A stretch of DNA of 51,712 bases from Phycisphaerales bacterium (GCA_022843565.1 JALHNK010000004.1:1-51712), one strand, 5' to 3'. Shown: positions 41,423 to 50,003, counted from the first letter of the stretch. Numbers and translations are program-made. Notes: a model not told the origin generated them from the letters alone.

Positions 41423-42568
41423 ATGCGATCACTCTTGCTCGGCATTGTCTGCGTCGGCGTGTTGATTCTGGGTGCGTGCTCGCAGTCGGTGCCGCGGGCG
41501 GGTGGGGGCGTGGTGGGGGGTGAGATTGGTGGTGGTGCGTTGCCAGCGCCAAAGCTCTCCAACCAGACCGGCCCGCTGCGCATCGCCGTCGCGGGCCTTG
41601 TTCACGGGCACGTCGAGGGCCTGCTCTATCGCGCATCGCAGAACACCGATGTGAAGCTCGTCGGCATCTATGAGCCGGACCGTGCGCTCTTTGACCGGCT
41701 GGCCAAGAAGTACAACATTGACGCCTCGCTCTATCACGCGGACCTTGGCGCGATGCTCGACGCCACCAAGCCCGAGGCGGTCAGCGTGATGTCCGCGATC
41801 AGCGATCACCTCCGCATCGCCCAGCAATGCGCCCCGCGTGGCGTTCACATGCTCATGGAAAAGCCGCTGGCCTTCTCGCGTGCTGATGCTCAGGCTTTGT
41901 GGTCGCTCAGCGCCGAACATCGCGTGCTGATCCTGACCAACTTCGAGACGAGTTGGTACGCCTCGGTCCGCGAGAGCGCCCGCCGCGTCCGCAGCGGCGA
42001 GCGAGCCCCGATCCGCCACATGGTCTTCCGACATGGGCACAAGGGCCCCGTCGAGATCGGCTGCTCGCCCGAGTTCCTCGCGTGGCTCACAGACCCGGCT
42101 CAGAACGGCGGCGGGGCGGTGGTCGATTTCGGCTGCTACGGGGCGGTGCTGGCGACATGGCTGATGGACGGACAGCGTCCGACCTCGGTCGTCGCGTCAC
42201 TCTCAACCACCAAGCCCAACATCTACCCGCGCGTTGACGACACCGCGACCATCGTCCTCACCTATCCCGGCGCCACCGCGACCATCCAGGCCTCGTGGGC
42301 CTGGACACACGACAACAAAGAGATGGACCTCCACACCGAGCGCGGCTCACTCCACGCGGCCAAGTGGGACTCGCTCACGGCGCGCGACGAGAATCAGCCG
42401 CCCGTCGCCATCAAGCCCGCGCCGATGCCCGAGCACCTCAAGGACGAGTGGGTCTACCTCCGCAACGTCGTCCGCGCCCAGTGCGAAGTCGATCCGCTCT
42501 CATCGCTGGAACTGAACGTCATCGTCGCGGAGATCCTCGACGCCGCGCGTACGCAGGGCGCACGCTGA
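41423..42568 (+). CDS. Gfo/Idh/MocA-family oxidoreductase with lipoprotein signal
   Basis: 381 residues. MRSLLLGIVCVGVLILGAC19 is a lipoprotein signal with the lipobox LGAC and no twin arginine. A Gly-rich linker is followed by the Rossmann domain (IAVAGLVHGHVEGLL in place of the usual GxGxxG), then the family-specific MEKPLAFS, with Lys as the active-site residue, and GGGAVVDFGCYG and LHTERGSL in the C-terminal domain. NAD(P)-dependent sugar dehydrogenases have this layout. Placement outside the inner membrane means it would have to bind its cofactor there or act in another way. ATG 41423 was preferred to TTG 41405. Convergent with the following gene; the stops are 8 bases apart. Confidence 0.85.
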   Translation: MRSLLLGIVCVGVLILGACSQSVPRAGGGVVGGEIGGGALPAPKLSNQTGPLRIAVAGLVHGHVEGLLYRASQNTDVKLVGIYEPDRALFDRLAKKYNIDASLYHADLGAMLDATKPEAVSVMSAISDHLRIAQQCAPRGVHMLMEKPLAFSRADAQALWSLSAEHRVLILTNFETSWYASVRESARRVRSGERAPIRHMVFRHGHKGPVEIGCSPEFLAWLTDPAQNGGGAVVDFGCYGAVLATWLMDGQRPTSVVASLSTTKPNIYPRVDDTATIVLTYPGATATIQASWAWTHDNKEMDLHTERGSLHAAKWDSLTARDENQPPVAIKPAPMPEHLKDEWVYLRNVVRAQCEVDPLSSLELNVIVAEILDAARTQGAR

Positions 42569-42575
42569 GACTCGA

Positions 42576-44588
42576 TTACCGCAGCGGTGCCATCGGCACA
42601 GATTCGATCGTCGGCGGCTGCGGATCGGGGATCGGCCTGTCGCCCCAGATCGCGCGGGCGGCGTCGAGCAGTTCGATCATCGAGTAGTCCAGTTGTGATC
42701 GGCGCGAGTCCAGGCGCGCCAGCCCTTCGCGGACCATCGCGCCGTCTTCGAGTTGATACCCGACGTACGCCAGCAGCAGGGCCGCGTTGTCGCCCATGGC
42801 GGTCATGCCTTTGCCGATCTCGGCGCGCAGCTCGGTGGTGACCTTCTGGAACTTGGCGCTGGTCATGATGATCGACGGGTCGTAGCGAACGCCCAGCATC
42901 TCCGGGTGATCGGTCACGAGCACGCGCAGGGCGGTGCTCGCTGAGAGGTACAGCCCGGCACCGAGCTGCGCGTGAACGCGTCCGGCGCGAGCGAGCACGT
43001 CGCCATCGCCGGCGGCTCGGGCGCTCATGGCCTGCGAGAAGAACGCCTCGGCGTCGAAGGAGCGATCGGCCTTGATCGCTTCCTCGCCGCGGCGCATGAG
43101 TGTTGCGTACGAGCCGGCCTGATCAGCGTCGGCGGGGATCATGGTCTTGACGCGTTCGCCGCGCCCGGACTCGCGCAGCGCCTTGAGCAGGACGCGCTCG
43201 TAGTACTCATCCCAGGGGGTGCGGGGCGTGCGGGGCGCGTCCGCAGCCGGGCCGGGCATGCCCGGCCCGCTGACGCCGGGGCCCTGAATGCCCGGGCCGG
43301 TCGGCGTGGGGATGGATGTCGGGCGTGTGACGGTGGGAATGCCGGTCGCGCTGCCCGAGCCGGCGGCGCCGCCGGGCGACGCGCGATCTCGGCCGGCGCG
43401 AGGTAGCCCGGCCAGATCTTCTCGCAAGCGCGGGCCCACGACCCCGCCCACCGGCATCGCTTCGGTGCGGGCGGCGGTGTCAGTGCGCTCGGCGCTCAAA
43501 CGCTCGCGCAGCTTCTGCAGCTCGCGACGCCACACCTCGTCGTTCTTCGGATCACCGGGCGACAGCGGGCGAAGCTCGCCGGGGCGCACGCCCGCGGCTT
43601 CTTCGGTGCGCGTGGCGCGCGGCTCACGGGCATCTCGAGCCTCGCGCGGCTCACGGGCGGCACGGATCGCCTCCGTCTGCGGGTTCAGCCCGCCCTGCTG
43701 GGCCGCGGCTCTCAGGCGATCCAGCGCCGCGTCGTAGCCGGTGCGGATCGTGTCGGCACGCGCGGGCGCGCCAGCCGAAGACGCGGGGTCGCCGGGGCTC
43801 GGGGTCGTTCCGCTTGGAGAGACACGATCGCTGATCGGCGCAGCTCCGGCGCTGGCGGTGCGCGAGCCCGGTGGATCACCGGCGCGCGGTGCCGGGATGA
43901 GCCCGAGTCGGTCGGCGGTGGTGTCGTCGATGCGTTGCTGGCGGATGCCGGTCAGTCGCGAGGCGGTGATGATCGATCGGTTGGGCGAGTCGGCCAGTTG
44001 CTGAACACCCAGGACGGTGGGGCGGCGCGCCTCGCTGGCCTGAAACTCGGAGATCGATCGGGCGGTGCGGAAGGAATCGCCGGTGGAGACGCCGCCCCGG
44101 TTCGGCGTCAGGGATTGGCTCAAACGCGGGTCCAGGCCGCCCGTTGATCGCCCGGAGGACGCCGCGATCTGGTAGTTCAACAGATCACTGGAGCGGATGC
44201 CCGAGCCGGCGAGGCCGGAGGCGGCGCTGTCGCGATTGAAGCGATAGGTGGAGTCGCCGGCGGATGAGCCGCTGAACTCGTTGGTCGCGCGATAGTTGAT
44301 CGGCCCGCGGAAGCTCTTGCCGCCGCCGGCCTGCCCGGTAACCACCGCGTTGTTGAAGCGGATGATCGCGTCGACGTCCTGCCCGCGCGCGTTGGTGCCG
44401 TCGCCGCCGACGCGCGTGTTGGCGTCCAGCGCGCGCCCGCCACCGAGCGCGGGTCTGCCGCCGGGTGCTGGCTGCTGCGCCATCGCCGGCGCCACCGCAA
44501 TCGACAGCCCAAGCCCCGCGGCGGCCACGATCATCGTCGCCCGCAATCCGCCGAGTCTCGCACGCGTCATCGTTTCATGCTCGCACAT
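42576..44588 (-). CDS. secreted TPR-like protein of unknown function
   Basis: 670 residues. A signal peptide (ATMIVAAAGLGLSIAVAPAMAQ) exports it. Residues of about 45-470 are low-complexity, rich in Ser, Arg, Gly, Pro and Ala, with no clear domain. The last 190 residues are helical with a TPR-like pattern (SYATLMRRGEEAIKADRSFDAEAFF, RAGRVHAQLGAGLYLSASTALRVLV). I do not recognise a family. ATG 44588 has GGAGG six bases upstream, so it is preferred over ATG 44570 (MTRARLGG) and earlier open frame. Confidence 0.72.
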   Translation of the reverse strand: MCEHETMTRARLGGLRATMIVAAAGLGLSIAVAPAMAQQPAPGGRPALGGGRALDANTRVGGDGTNARGQDVDAIIRFNNAVVTGQAGGGKSFRGPINYRATNEFSGSSAGDSTYRFNRDSAASGLAGSGIRSSDLLNYQIAASSGRSTGGLDPRLSQSLTPNRGGVSTGDSFRTARSISEFQASEARRPTVLGVQQLADSPNRSIITASRLTGIRQQRIDDTTADRLGLIPAPRAGDPPGSRTASAGAAPISDRVSPSGTTPSPGDPASSAGAPARADTIRTGYDAALDRLRAAAQQGGLNPQTEAIRAAREPREARDAREPRATRTEEAAGVRPGELRPLSPGDPKNDEVWRRELQKLRERLSAERTDTAARTEAMPVGGVVGPRLREDLAGLPRAGRDRASPGGAAGSGSATGIPTVTRPTSIPTPTGPGIQGPGVSGPGMPGPAADAPRTPRTPWDEYYERVLLKALRESGRGERVKTMIPADADQAGSYATLMRRGEEAIKADRSFDAEAFFSQAMSARAAGDGDVLARAGRVHAQLGAGLYLSASTALRVLVTDHPEMLGVRYDPSIIMTSAKFQKVTTELRAEIGKGMTAMGDNAALLLAYVGYQLEDGAMVREGLARLDSRRSQLDYSMIELLDAARAIWGDRPIPDPQPPTIESVPMAPLR

Positions 44589-44858
44589 GGCAACCTCCGT
44601 GATCCCGCACCCCGTTCCCGCCGCGGCGCCGCACGCCCGATCAACCGCCGTGACGCTCCGCCGCCACAGAACGATACGGGCTCCGCAGGCCCGGGGGTTC
44701 GAGGCTTTGTTCGAGTCGGCGCTGACCTTGCAAGAGATCGGCACCCGTCAGCCCTTTCGCCCGAGAACGCGATGATCCGGCTCTTGATCATCGGCTGTTC
44801 TGACCCGCCGAACGCACGCCGCCGCTCGGTCTGTAGACCCGCCCCCTACCCTGACGGC

Positions 44859-46496
44859 ATGACGACCTGGTACGTGACAACGCCGATCTATTACGTGAAC
44901 GACCGCCCGCACATCGGGCATTGCTATACGACCACGCTGGCCGACGTCGCGGCTCGGTTTCACCGGCTGTTCGGGCGCGAGGTGCTCTTCCTCACCGGCA
45001 CCGATGAGCACGCCGACAAGGTGATCGCCAAGGCGGTGGAGAACAACATCACGCCGCAGGAGTGGACCGATCGCTGCAGCGCGGAGTTTCAGAAGGCCTT
45101 CGCGATGCTGGACATCCGCGAGGACATCTTCTATCGCACCAGCAGCCCGCACCACAAGACGCTGGCGCTGCGGTACATCGCCAAGCTCCAGGCCCAGGGC
45201 GATATCTACCTGGGCGATTACGTCGGCTGGTACGACGTCTCGCAGGATGAGTATCTGACCGAGACCGTCGCCAAGGAGAGCAACTATCTCAGCCCCGTGA
45301 CCAAGAAGCCGCTGGAGAAGCGCACGGAGAAGAACTACTTCTTCCGCCTCAGCAAGTACCAGGACTTCCTGCAGAATCACATCGATACGAGTACCTCGTT
45401 CATCCTGCCCGAGGTGCGGCGCAACGAGATTCTCGGGCGGCTGAAGCAGGGGCTGCAGGACATCCCGGTGAGCCGCGCGGTCAAGCCCGGCGAGCAGCGC
45501 GGCGATGCGCCCGATGCCTGGGGCGTCTTCATGCCCGGCGATCCGGGCCATCGCGTCTACGTGTGGATCGAAGCGCTCTGCAACTACCTGACCGCCGTCG
45601 ATACCCCCGATCGCAAGCGGTTCTGGCCGCCGTCGGTGCATCTGATGGCCAAGGACATCGTGTGGTTCCACGCCGTGATCTGGCCGGCGATGCTGCACGC
45701 GCTGGGCGAGGCGACGCCGCTGACGGTGTACGCGCACTCGTACTTCATTCGCGACGGCGCGAAGATGAGCAAGTCGCTGGGCAACTTCATCGATATCGAC
45801 GTGATCGGCGCGTACGTCAGCCGTTATGGCTCCGACGCGTTCCGCTATTACCTTGCCACCAACGGCCCGTTGGGCAACAACGACGCGGACTTCACGCACG
45901 CCAAGTTCGTCGAGGTCTTCAACGCCGACCTGGCCAACGGCATCGGCAACGCCACCAGCCGCGTGGGCAACATGATCCAGAAGTACTTCGACTCAAAGGT
46001 GCCCGACCCCAAGGGCACGCGCGAGCTCGCCGGGCACGACTGGCCCACGATCATCAGCGCCAGCGTCTCTCGCGCGATCGCGGCGGCGGACACGATGGAT
46101 CTCGCGTCTGCCCTGGCCGAGGGGATGCACCTGGTCCGCAAGGTCGACGGCTACATCAACGCGACCGAGCCGTTCAAGCTCGCCAAGCGCATCGAGGCCG
46201 AGCCGGCCCTGCGCGATCAACTCGGGGCGATCCTCTACCACTGTGCCGAGGCGCTCCGCGTCGCGACGCTGATCCTGAGCCCGGCGATCCCGCAGGCGTG
46301 CGAAAAACTGTGGGCGACATGGTCCTGCGCCGCGCCGTCAGCGCCGCCGGGCCAGCCGGCTCCGACGCTCACCCAACGCTCAGCGTGGATGGGCGAGTAC
46401 TCACTTAAGCCCGGCCAGTCACTCAGCAAGGGCGAGGTGCTGTTCATGCGAGCCGACCCGGCGGAGGCGGCGCCGGGGAACACGACTGCGGAGTGA
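44859..46496 (+). CDS. metG: methionyl-tRNA synthetase
   Basis: 545 residues. WYVTTPIYYVNDRPHIGH holds the HIGH motif (18-21), and AKMSKSLGNF holds KMSKS near 302-306. FLTGTDEHADKV, YVWIEALCNYLTA and KDIVWFHAVIWPAML are family blocks. The insertion where other MetRS carry zinc knuckles reads YVGWYDVSQDEYLTE without cysteines, the MetG2 type without zinc. The anticodon domain ends near 515, and there is no C-terminal dimerisation domain. ATG 44859; the frame is open 94 codons upstream but without resemblance. Confidence 0.96.
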   Translation: MTTWYVTTPIYYVNDRPHIGHCYTTTLADVAARFHRLFGREVLFLTGTDEHADKVIAKAVENNITPQEWTDRCSAEFQKAFAMLDIREDIFYRTSSPHHKTLALRYIAKLQAQGDIYLGDYVGWYDVSQDEYLTETVAKESNYLSPVTKKPLEKRTEKNYFFRLSKYQDFLQNHIDTSTSFILPEVRRNEILGRLKQGLQDIPVSRAVKPGEQRGDAPDAWGVFMPGDPGHRVYVWIEALCNYLTAVDTPDRKRFWPPSVHLMAKDIVWFHAVIWPAMLHALGEATPLTVYAHSYFIRDGAKMSKSLGNFIDIDVIGAYVSRYGSDAFRYYLATNGPLGNNDADFTHAKFVEVFNADLANGIGNATSRVGNMIQKYFDSKVPDPKGTRELAGHDWPTIISASVSRAIAAADTMDLASALAEGMHLVRKVDGYINATEPFKLAKRIEAEPALRDQLGAILYHCAEALRVATLILSPAIPQACEKLWATWSCAAPSAPPGQPAPTLTQRSAWMGEYSLKPGQSLSKGEVLFMRADPAEAAPGNTTAE

Positions 46497-46499
46497 GGA

Positions 46500-46534
46500 G
46501 GCACTGGGCATGAGGCATCGGGCACTGGGCAAGG
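46500..46534. repeat. 7-bp tandem array, 5 units of GGCANNN
   Basis: GGCACTG, GGCATGA, GGCATCG, GGCACTG and GGCAAGG lie directly after the metG stop. Confidence 0.8.
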
Positions 46535-46560
46535 CCAGTGCGAGCACCTCTGCCCATCTG

Positions 46561-46595
46561 CTGAAGGCTGAAGGCTGATTGCTCGGGGCTGAGAG
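46561..46595. repeat. 7-bp tandem array, 5 units of CTGANNG
   Basis: CTGAAGG, CTGAAGG, CTGATTG, CTCGGGG and CTGAGAG; a second heptamer array in the same gap with another unit. Confidence 0.7.
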
Positions 46596-46611
46596 CCGGG
46601 CGTCAGCCCTC

Positions 46612-47079
46612 TCACGCCGCCCGCTTATCCCAGCCCGGTGCCCGCACGTTTGACGGGGCGGTCGGTGCTTCAGTCCAGTCCTCGGCCGAGCGGACCCGCA
46701 GTTCGCTGGGCATGGTCTTGCGATAGCCCAGGAGGCGTACGACTTCGAGCACGTCGGTCCACTGCGGGAAGGTCTTGTTGTTCTCGCGTTTGAAAGCGTC
46801 GATCGCCATGACGAAGAGGAACTGCTCGCGGTTGAGTTCGCCCTCTTCGGCGCCGCGTGTGAAGTCGCTGAGGCGGCGGCCGACGCCGCGACGCCGATCG
46901 AGGCCGAGCGTGCCGGCCTTGGCGTCGGCGGCGCTGTCGATCTCTTGCTCGAAGGCGCGCCGATCGATGCCCGACCGACGATCGATGACGCTCTTGGTGA
47001 GATCGGCCAGCTCGCGCAGGGCCTCATCGCTGAGGTGCTCCGGCGTGGCCTTGGGCTGATGGTTCGGACGCTTGCTCAT
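46612..47079 (-). CDS. small charged protein with RRSGxDRR motif, unknown function
   Basis: 155 residues, with no signal or membrane helix. Two related basic blocks are evident: IDRRSGIDRRAFEQEIDS and LGLDRRRGVGRRLSDFTRG, about 30 residues apart. They are followed by EEGELNREQFLFVMAIDAFKREN and FPQWTDVLEVVRLLGYRK, which look like a compact helical domain. I recall similar proteins only in planctomycetes, without a known role; nucleic-acid binding is possible given the Arg pairs. ATG 47079; the stop faces metG, with two heptamer arrays in the gap. Confidence 0.75.
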   Translation of the reverse strand: MSKRPNHQPKATPEHLSDEALRELADLTKSVIDRRSGIDRRAFEQEIDSAADAKAGTLGLDRRRGVGRRLSDFTRGAEEGELNREQFLFVMAIDAFKRENNKTFPQWTDVLEVVRLLGYRKTMPSELRVRSAEDWTEAPTAPSNVRAPGWDKRAA

Positions 47080-47166
47080 GGCGCGCTCGCAGCAAAGGGG
47101 GTGGAACATCGGGCGGACGCCGCCCGAAAACCCTCCCCGCGCAAAGCGTCAGCGCCCGCGCGGGGA

Positions 47167-47484
47167 TCAGATGTCCTCGTCACCCTCTTCATCGTCGAAC
47201 TCGTCGTCGAACTCGTCGTCTTCATCGGCATCGCCGTCGAAGCCCTCTTCCTCGTCCTCAAACTCGTCATCTTCCTCATCACCCTCAAACTCGGCACCAC
47301 CCTCGCCCTCCTCGGCGTCGTCTTCAAACTCGTCTTCCTCGAAGTCGTCGCCGCCGAAGTCGCTGCCCTCTTCTCCGTCCTTGCGCTTGGCATCGCTCAG
47401 CGGGTGCGCAAAGGGGAACGCCGGGTTCGGCAGCAGCGTCGTCGTTCGCTCGTCGGTCGTCAGCGTGTCGTCCAGGATCAGCAT
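47167..47484 (-). CDS. small highly acidic protein, unknown function
   Basis: 105 residues. The first 40 residues (LILDDTLTTDERTTTLLPNPAFPFAHPLSDAKRK) are ordinary; the rest is a run of Asp, Glu, Phe and Gly (EEDEFEDDAEEGEG, DDEFDDEFDDEEG) with almost no basic residue. The tail is probably disordered and could bind metal ions or basic proteins. The codons of the tail are mostly GAC and GAG/GAA, giving a repetitive TCGTC/CTC pattern on the plus strand, but the reading frame is intact. ATG 47484. It is 88 bp downstream of the previous small gene in the same direction. Confidence 0.7.
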   Translation of the reverse strand: MLILDDTLTTDERTTTLLPNPAFPFAHPLSDAKRKDGEEGSDFGGDDFEEDEFEDDAEEGEGGAEFEGDEEDDEFEDEEEGFDGDADEDDEFDDEFDDEEGDEDI

Positions 47485-47862
47485 GGCTCGCCTCGGTCGA
47501 AGGATCTCGCTCGACGCCGCGCTCCCGGGAAGAACCGTTCCTCCCGACCACCCGCGCGACGCCAGAAGCACGCGCCCATCTCGCGACGCGTGCGCCCAAC
47601 CGTACCCACGCCGATGCACCAGTCAACACCCGTCGCATTCTTCGCGCACCGCCCATCGCGCCACCGGCCGGGCTCAGGTCACCGCCTTCGAGCCACCGAC
47701 CTGTCCTCGGGTCGGTGCCCGAAGTCATCGATCGCGTATCACGCTCTGTCTGGCACCAACGGCCGGGTCTTCTTCAGCACGCCACAGCCACTGACCATCC
47801 GCCGCCGCGCGCTTCGTGATCAACCCTCGCTCCGTCCCGCGCTCCGGGTACGATCACCACCC
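47485..47862. other. divergent region between the acidic protein and a membrane-protein pair
   Basis: 378 bases without a recognisable gene. An 8-bp inverted repeat CACCGACC (47694-47701) / GGTCGGTG (47710-47717) is present. Promoters for both sides must lie here but none stands out. Confidence 0.5.
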
Positions 47863-48474
47863 ATGCCTGACTCCTCTGACAACTCCGACCGCTGGCAGCC
47901 CGTCGCCGCGGCTTTGGCATTCCTCCTGCCCGGCGCAGGCCACGCGTATCTCGGGCACACCGCACGCGGGGCGTGCGTATTGGTCGGCGTTGGCGGCCTC
48001 TTCGGCGGCGGTCTGTTCATCGCTGGGCTTGACGCAGTGGACTCCCAGCTCTTCGTCCAAAACCTCGCACGCTCGGCCATCTCCCGCGTCACAGGCACGC
48101 CGGCCAAGCCCGAGATCGTCGCCGATGGCGACTCGATCTGGTTTCTCGGCACCATGTTCGTCGGCCCCGCGGCGTTCATCGTCGACAACATCCACCAGTA
48201 CCACTTCAAAGTCCGCGAGCCCAATGGCGTCCTCCGATCCGCCCGCCCGGGCGAGGGGCGCGGGCCAAATGGCGAACTTTTGCCCATCACCACCGACAGC
48301 CGCGGCGTCCGCACCCTGGGCGGCACGCCGCCGAATCGGCGAGCCCTCGCCCGCATCGGCGAGATCGGCACGCTCTACTGCACGATCGCCGGCATCCTGA
48401 ACCTCATCGCGATCATCGATGTCGCCTACTCGCGCCGGCGCCAGCCCGCCGCGCCCGCCGGGAGCAACCCATGA
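47863..48474 (+). CDS. membrane protein of planctomycete type (DUF6677-like)
   Basis: 203 residues. QPVAAALAFLLPGAGHAYLG is a short hydrophobic start with the GAGHxYLG motif shared with TM2-type membrane proteins; ACVLVGVGGLFGGGLFIAGLD is a helix, IWFLGTMFVGPAAFIVDNIHQYHF another, and TLYCTIAGILNLIAIIDV the last. The middle loop carries a polar segment (about 125-165). The family name is from memory of planctomycete proteins with this pattern. ATG 47863; the stop overlaps the next start by 4 bases (ATGA). Confidence 0.72.
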   Translation: MPDSSDNSDRWQPVAAALAFLLPGAGHAYLGHTARGACVLVGVGGLFGGGLFIAGLDAVDSQLFVQNLARSAISRVTGTPAKPEIVADGDSIWFLGTMFVGPAAFIVDNIHQYHFKVREPNGVLRSARPGEGRGPNGELLPITTDSRGVRTLGGTPPNRRALARIGEIGTLYCTIAGILNLIAIIDVAYSRRRQPAAPAGSNP

Positions 48475-48821
48475 CCCGCGGCTCGCTCATCACCTGCTTC
48501 GCGTCGCTGGCCTGCGTTGCGAACGTCGCGATGGCCCAATCACCCGCTGGCCCCGCGAACCCCACCGGACCCGCAGAGGTCGGCCCCTATCGCCCGTTCA
48601 TCGACCCGATCGACGCGCAGTCGTACTGGTTCGCCCTGCTGATCCCGCTGGCGCTTGGAATTGCCATCGCGTACAAGGCGGTGCGAATGCCCGACATGAA
48701 TGGCTACCCGCGCCAGGTGCTCTTCATGACCGTGCAGATCATCCTGGGTATGGTCGCGCTGGCGCTCGCGTTCTACCTCTTTGTGCTTGTCTATCTGCCC
48801 TGGGCCTCGGGCGCGAACTGA
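48471..48821 (+). CDS. small two-helix membrane protein, unknown function
   Basis: 116 residues. A signal-like N-terminus (LITCFASLACVANVAMAQ) is followed by two membrane helices, YWFALLIPLALGIAIAYKAV and LFMTVQIILGMVALALAFYLFVLVYLPW. The ATG at 48471 overlaps the stop of the preceding membrane-protein gene by 4 bases, so the two are made together and may form one complex. No family recognised. Confidence 0.7.
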   Translation: MTRGSLITCFASLACVANVAMAQSPAGPANPTGPAEVGPYRPFIDPIDAQSYWFALLIPLALGIAIAYKAVRMPDMNGYPRQVLFMTVQIILGMVALALAFYLFVLVYLPWASGAN

Positions 48822-48834
48822 CTACGCTCACCCG

Positions 48835-48853
48835 GGCAGGCGTCCCGCCTGCC
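48835..48853. repeat. GGCAGGCG palindrome, copy 3
   Basis: GGCAGGCG-TCC-CGCCTGCC between two convergent genes. The flanks differ from copies 1 and 2. It may help end transcription on both strands, but no T-run follows. Confidence 0.7.
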
Positions 48854-48865
48854 TCCGCCGCGCCA

Positions 48866-49960
48866 TCAGCCGATCGTCCGCATCACGCTCACCGCGGCGT
48901 ACACACCCGCCACCTCTTCTCGCGCCAGCGTCATCGGTCTGAACTTCGGGTTCAGCGGCTGCAATCGCACCCGCTCCGCCCGCGGCGAGCCGGGCTCGGC
49001 GGTTTCTTCGTCGATCGCCCGCCCGTCAGCGGTCTCAAAGAACACGCGCTTGAACGTGGTCTGGTGATCCGGCTCGACGCGTACGAAGCAGTCTTGCCCG
49101 CTGCGCACCGGCTTGCTCGGTGAGAAGATCACCAGATCGCCCTCGCGATACTCCGGCAGCATCGACTCGCCGACGACGCGGGCCGCGAACGCATCGGGAT
49201 CGCGAATGTCGGGGCTCCGCACGTATTCATCGGCGACGCGCGCGGGGTACCCGAGATCCGAGAAATCGCCGGGGTAGCCCGCAGCGACCGAGTTGATCAG
49301 CGGCACCTCGACCGGCAGCGCCAGCGAAGCCAGCACGCCATCGCGCTCGATGGCCCCACCGTCATGGCGTGAGCCGGTACCGGTCGGCTGGCCGACATCG
49401 CCCGCACCCCCCCCGCGCCGCGCCGCGTGTCCAGAAATCATCGCACCCGCCTCGGGGTCAATGCGAGCGATCAGTTTCGCCAGCCGGCCGGATCGAAACG
49501 CTTCATCCAGCGAGCCCACGCCGCGCAGCGCGCCAAGCTCGCGAGCGACGGCGGTCGCGGCCTCGATCCGCTCGCCATCGCGTCGCACTTCGCCCGGTGC
49601 GTTCTCCCAATGCGCCGCCCGCACGAGCACGCCACGCGTGATTCCCAGCGCGTCCTCGAGGCGAATGAGGATCTCGCGAGAGACGCCGCCGCCACGCCGC
49701 ACTTCGTTCTCAAGCATCGAGAGGTGGCTCTTGGCGCAGCCGACAAGGGCCGCGAGCTGCGCGAGTGTCAGCCCGCGTTGACGCCGCGACTGTCGCACGA
49801 TGTGCGCGAGTGTCGAGCGTTCAGGGTGCTGGCCGTCCGCGTCGCGCGCACCGCCGGCGCGAGCCTCGGGCGCTGCGTGCGCGGCGTGAGTTTCTGGCGC
49901 GTCACGACAGCTTTGCGCGCGATCTTTTGCACTTTTGGATTCGGGGCCTTGCCAAACCAT
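48866..49960 (-). CDS. XRE-type HTH / S24 LexA-CI-like self-cleaving repressor
   Basis: 364 residues. About 50 disordered N-terminal residues precede an XRE helix-turn-helix (RRQRGLTLAQLAALVGCAKS). A variable middle of about 100 residues is followed by the S24 peptidase fold: cleavage site A227-G228 in NSVAAGYPGDF, catalytic S266 in VVGESMLPEYREGDLVIF and general-base K304 in TTFKRVFF. Distances of 38 residues (site to Ser) and 38 (Ser to Lys) match LexA and lambda CI, so RecA-stimulated self-cleavage after DNA damage is expected. ATG 49960 has no ribosome site, and a -10-like box ends only nine bases before it, which would give a nearly leaderless mRNA as for lambda cI. GTG 49801 (RQSRRQRGLTL) is an alternative. 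Divergent from the operon at 50034. Confidence 0.87.
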   Translation of the reverse strand: MVWQGPESKSAKDRAQSCRDAPETHAAHAAPEARAGGARDADGQHPERSTLAHIVRQSRRQRGLTLAQLAALVGCAKSHLSMLENEVRRGGGVSREILIRLEDALGITRGVLVRAAHWENAPGEVRRDGERIEAATAVARELGALRGVGSLDEAFRSGRLAKLIARIDPEAGAMISGHAARRGGGAGDVGQPTGTGSRHDGGAIERDGVLASLALPVEVPLINSVAAGYPGDFSDLGYPARVADEYVRSPDIRDPDAFAARVVGESMLPEYREGDLVIFSPSKPVRSGQDCFVRVEPDHQTTFKRVFFETADGRAIDEETAEPGSPRAERVRLQPLNPKFRPMTLAREEVAGVYAAVSVMRTIG

Positions 49961-49976
49961 ACCCAAACAGTATCAA
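49949..49976 (+). promoter_or_regulatory. predicted rightward promoter for the HTH-ATPase-GNAT operon
   Basis: TTGCCA (49949-49954) and TATCAA (49971-49976) with 16 bases between; 5/6 and 4/6 matches to the standard boxes. The expected start of transcription, near 49983, lies inside the palindromic operator. Confidence 0.5.
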
Positions 49977-49995
49977 ATAGGAAGTTCACAGTCAA
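49967..49995 (-). promoter_or_regulatory. predicted leftward promoter for the repressor gene
   Basis: On the minus strand TTGACT (49995-49990), then 15 bases to GATACT (49974-49969) or 17 to TACTGT. The -35 box is exactly the 6-bp centre of the operator, so repressor binding should shut off its own gene or modulate it. Confidence 0.45.
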
Positions 49996-50003
49996 GTGAA
50001 CTT
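49982..50003. promoter_or_regulatory. palindromic operator of the S24 repressor
   Basis: AAGTTCAC (49982-49989), six bases AGTCAA, GTGAACTT (49996-50003): a perfect 8-bp inverted repeat in a local AT-rich patch between divergent genes, one of which encodes a CI-like repressor. Binding is inferred from position. Confidence 0.7.

Noticed and set aside
40240-41583. 447-codon minus-strand open frame opposite the YicC gene
   Set aside because: Antisense shadow that reads through several repeat arrays.
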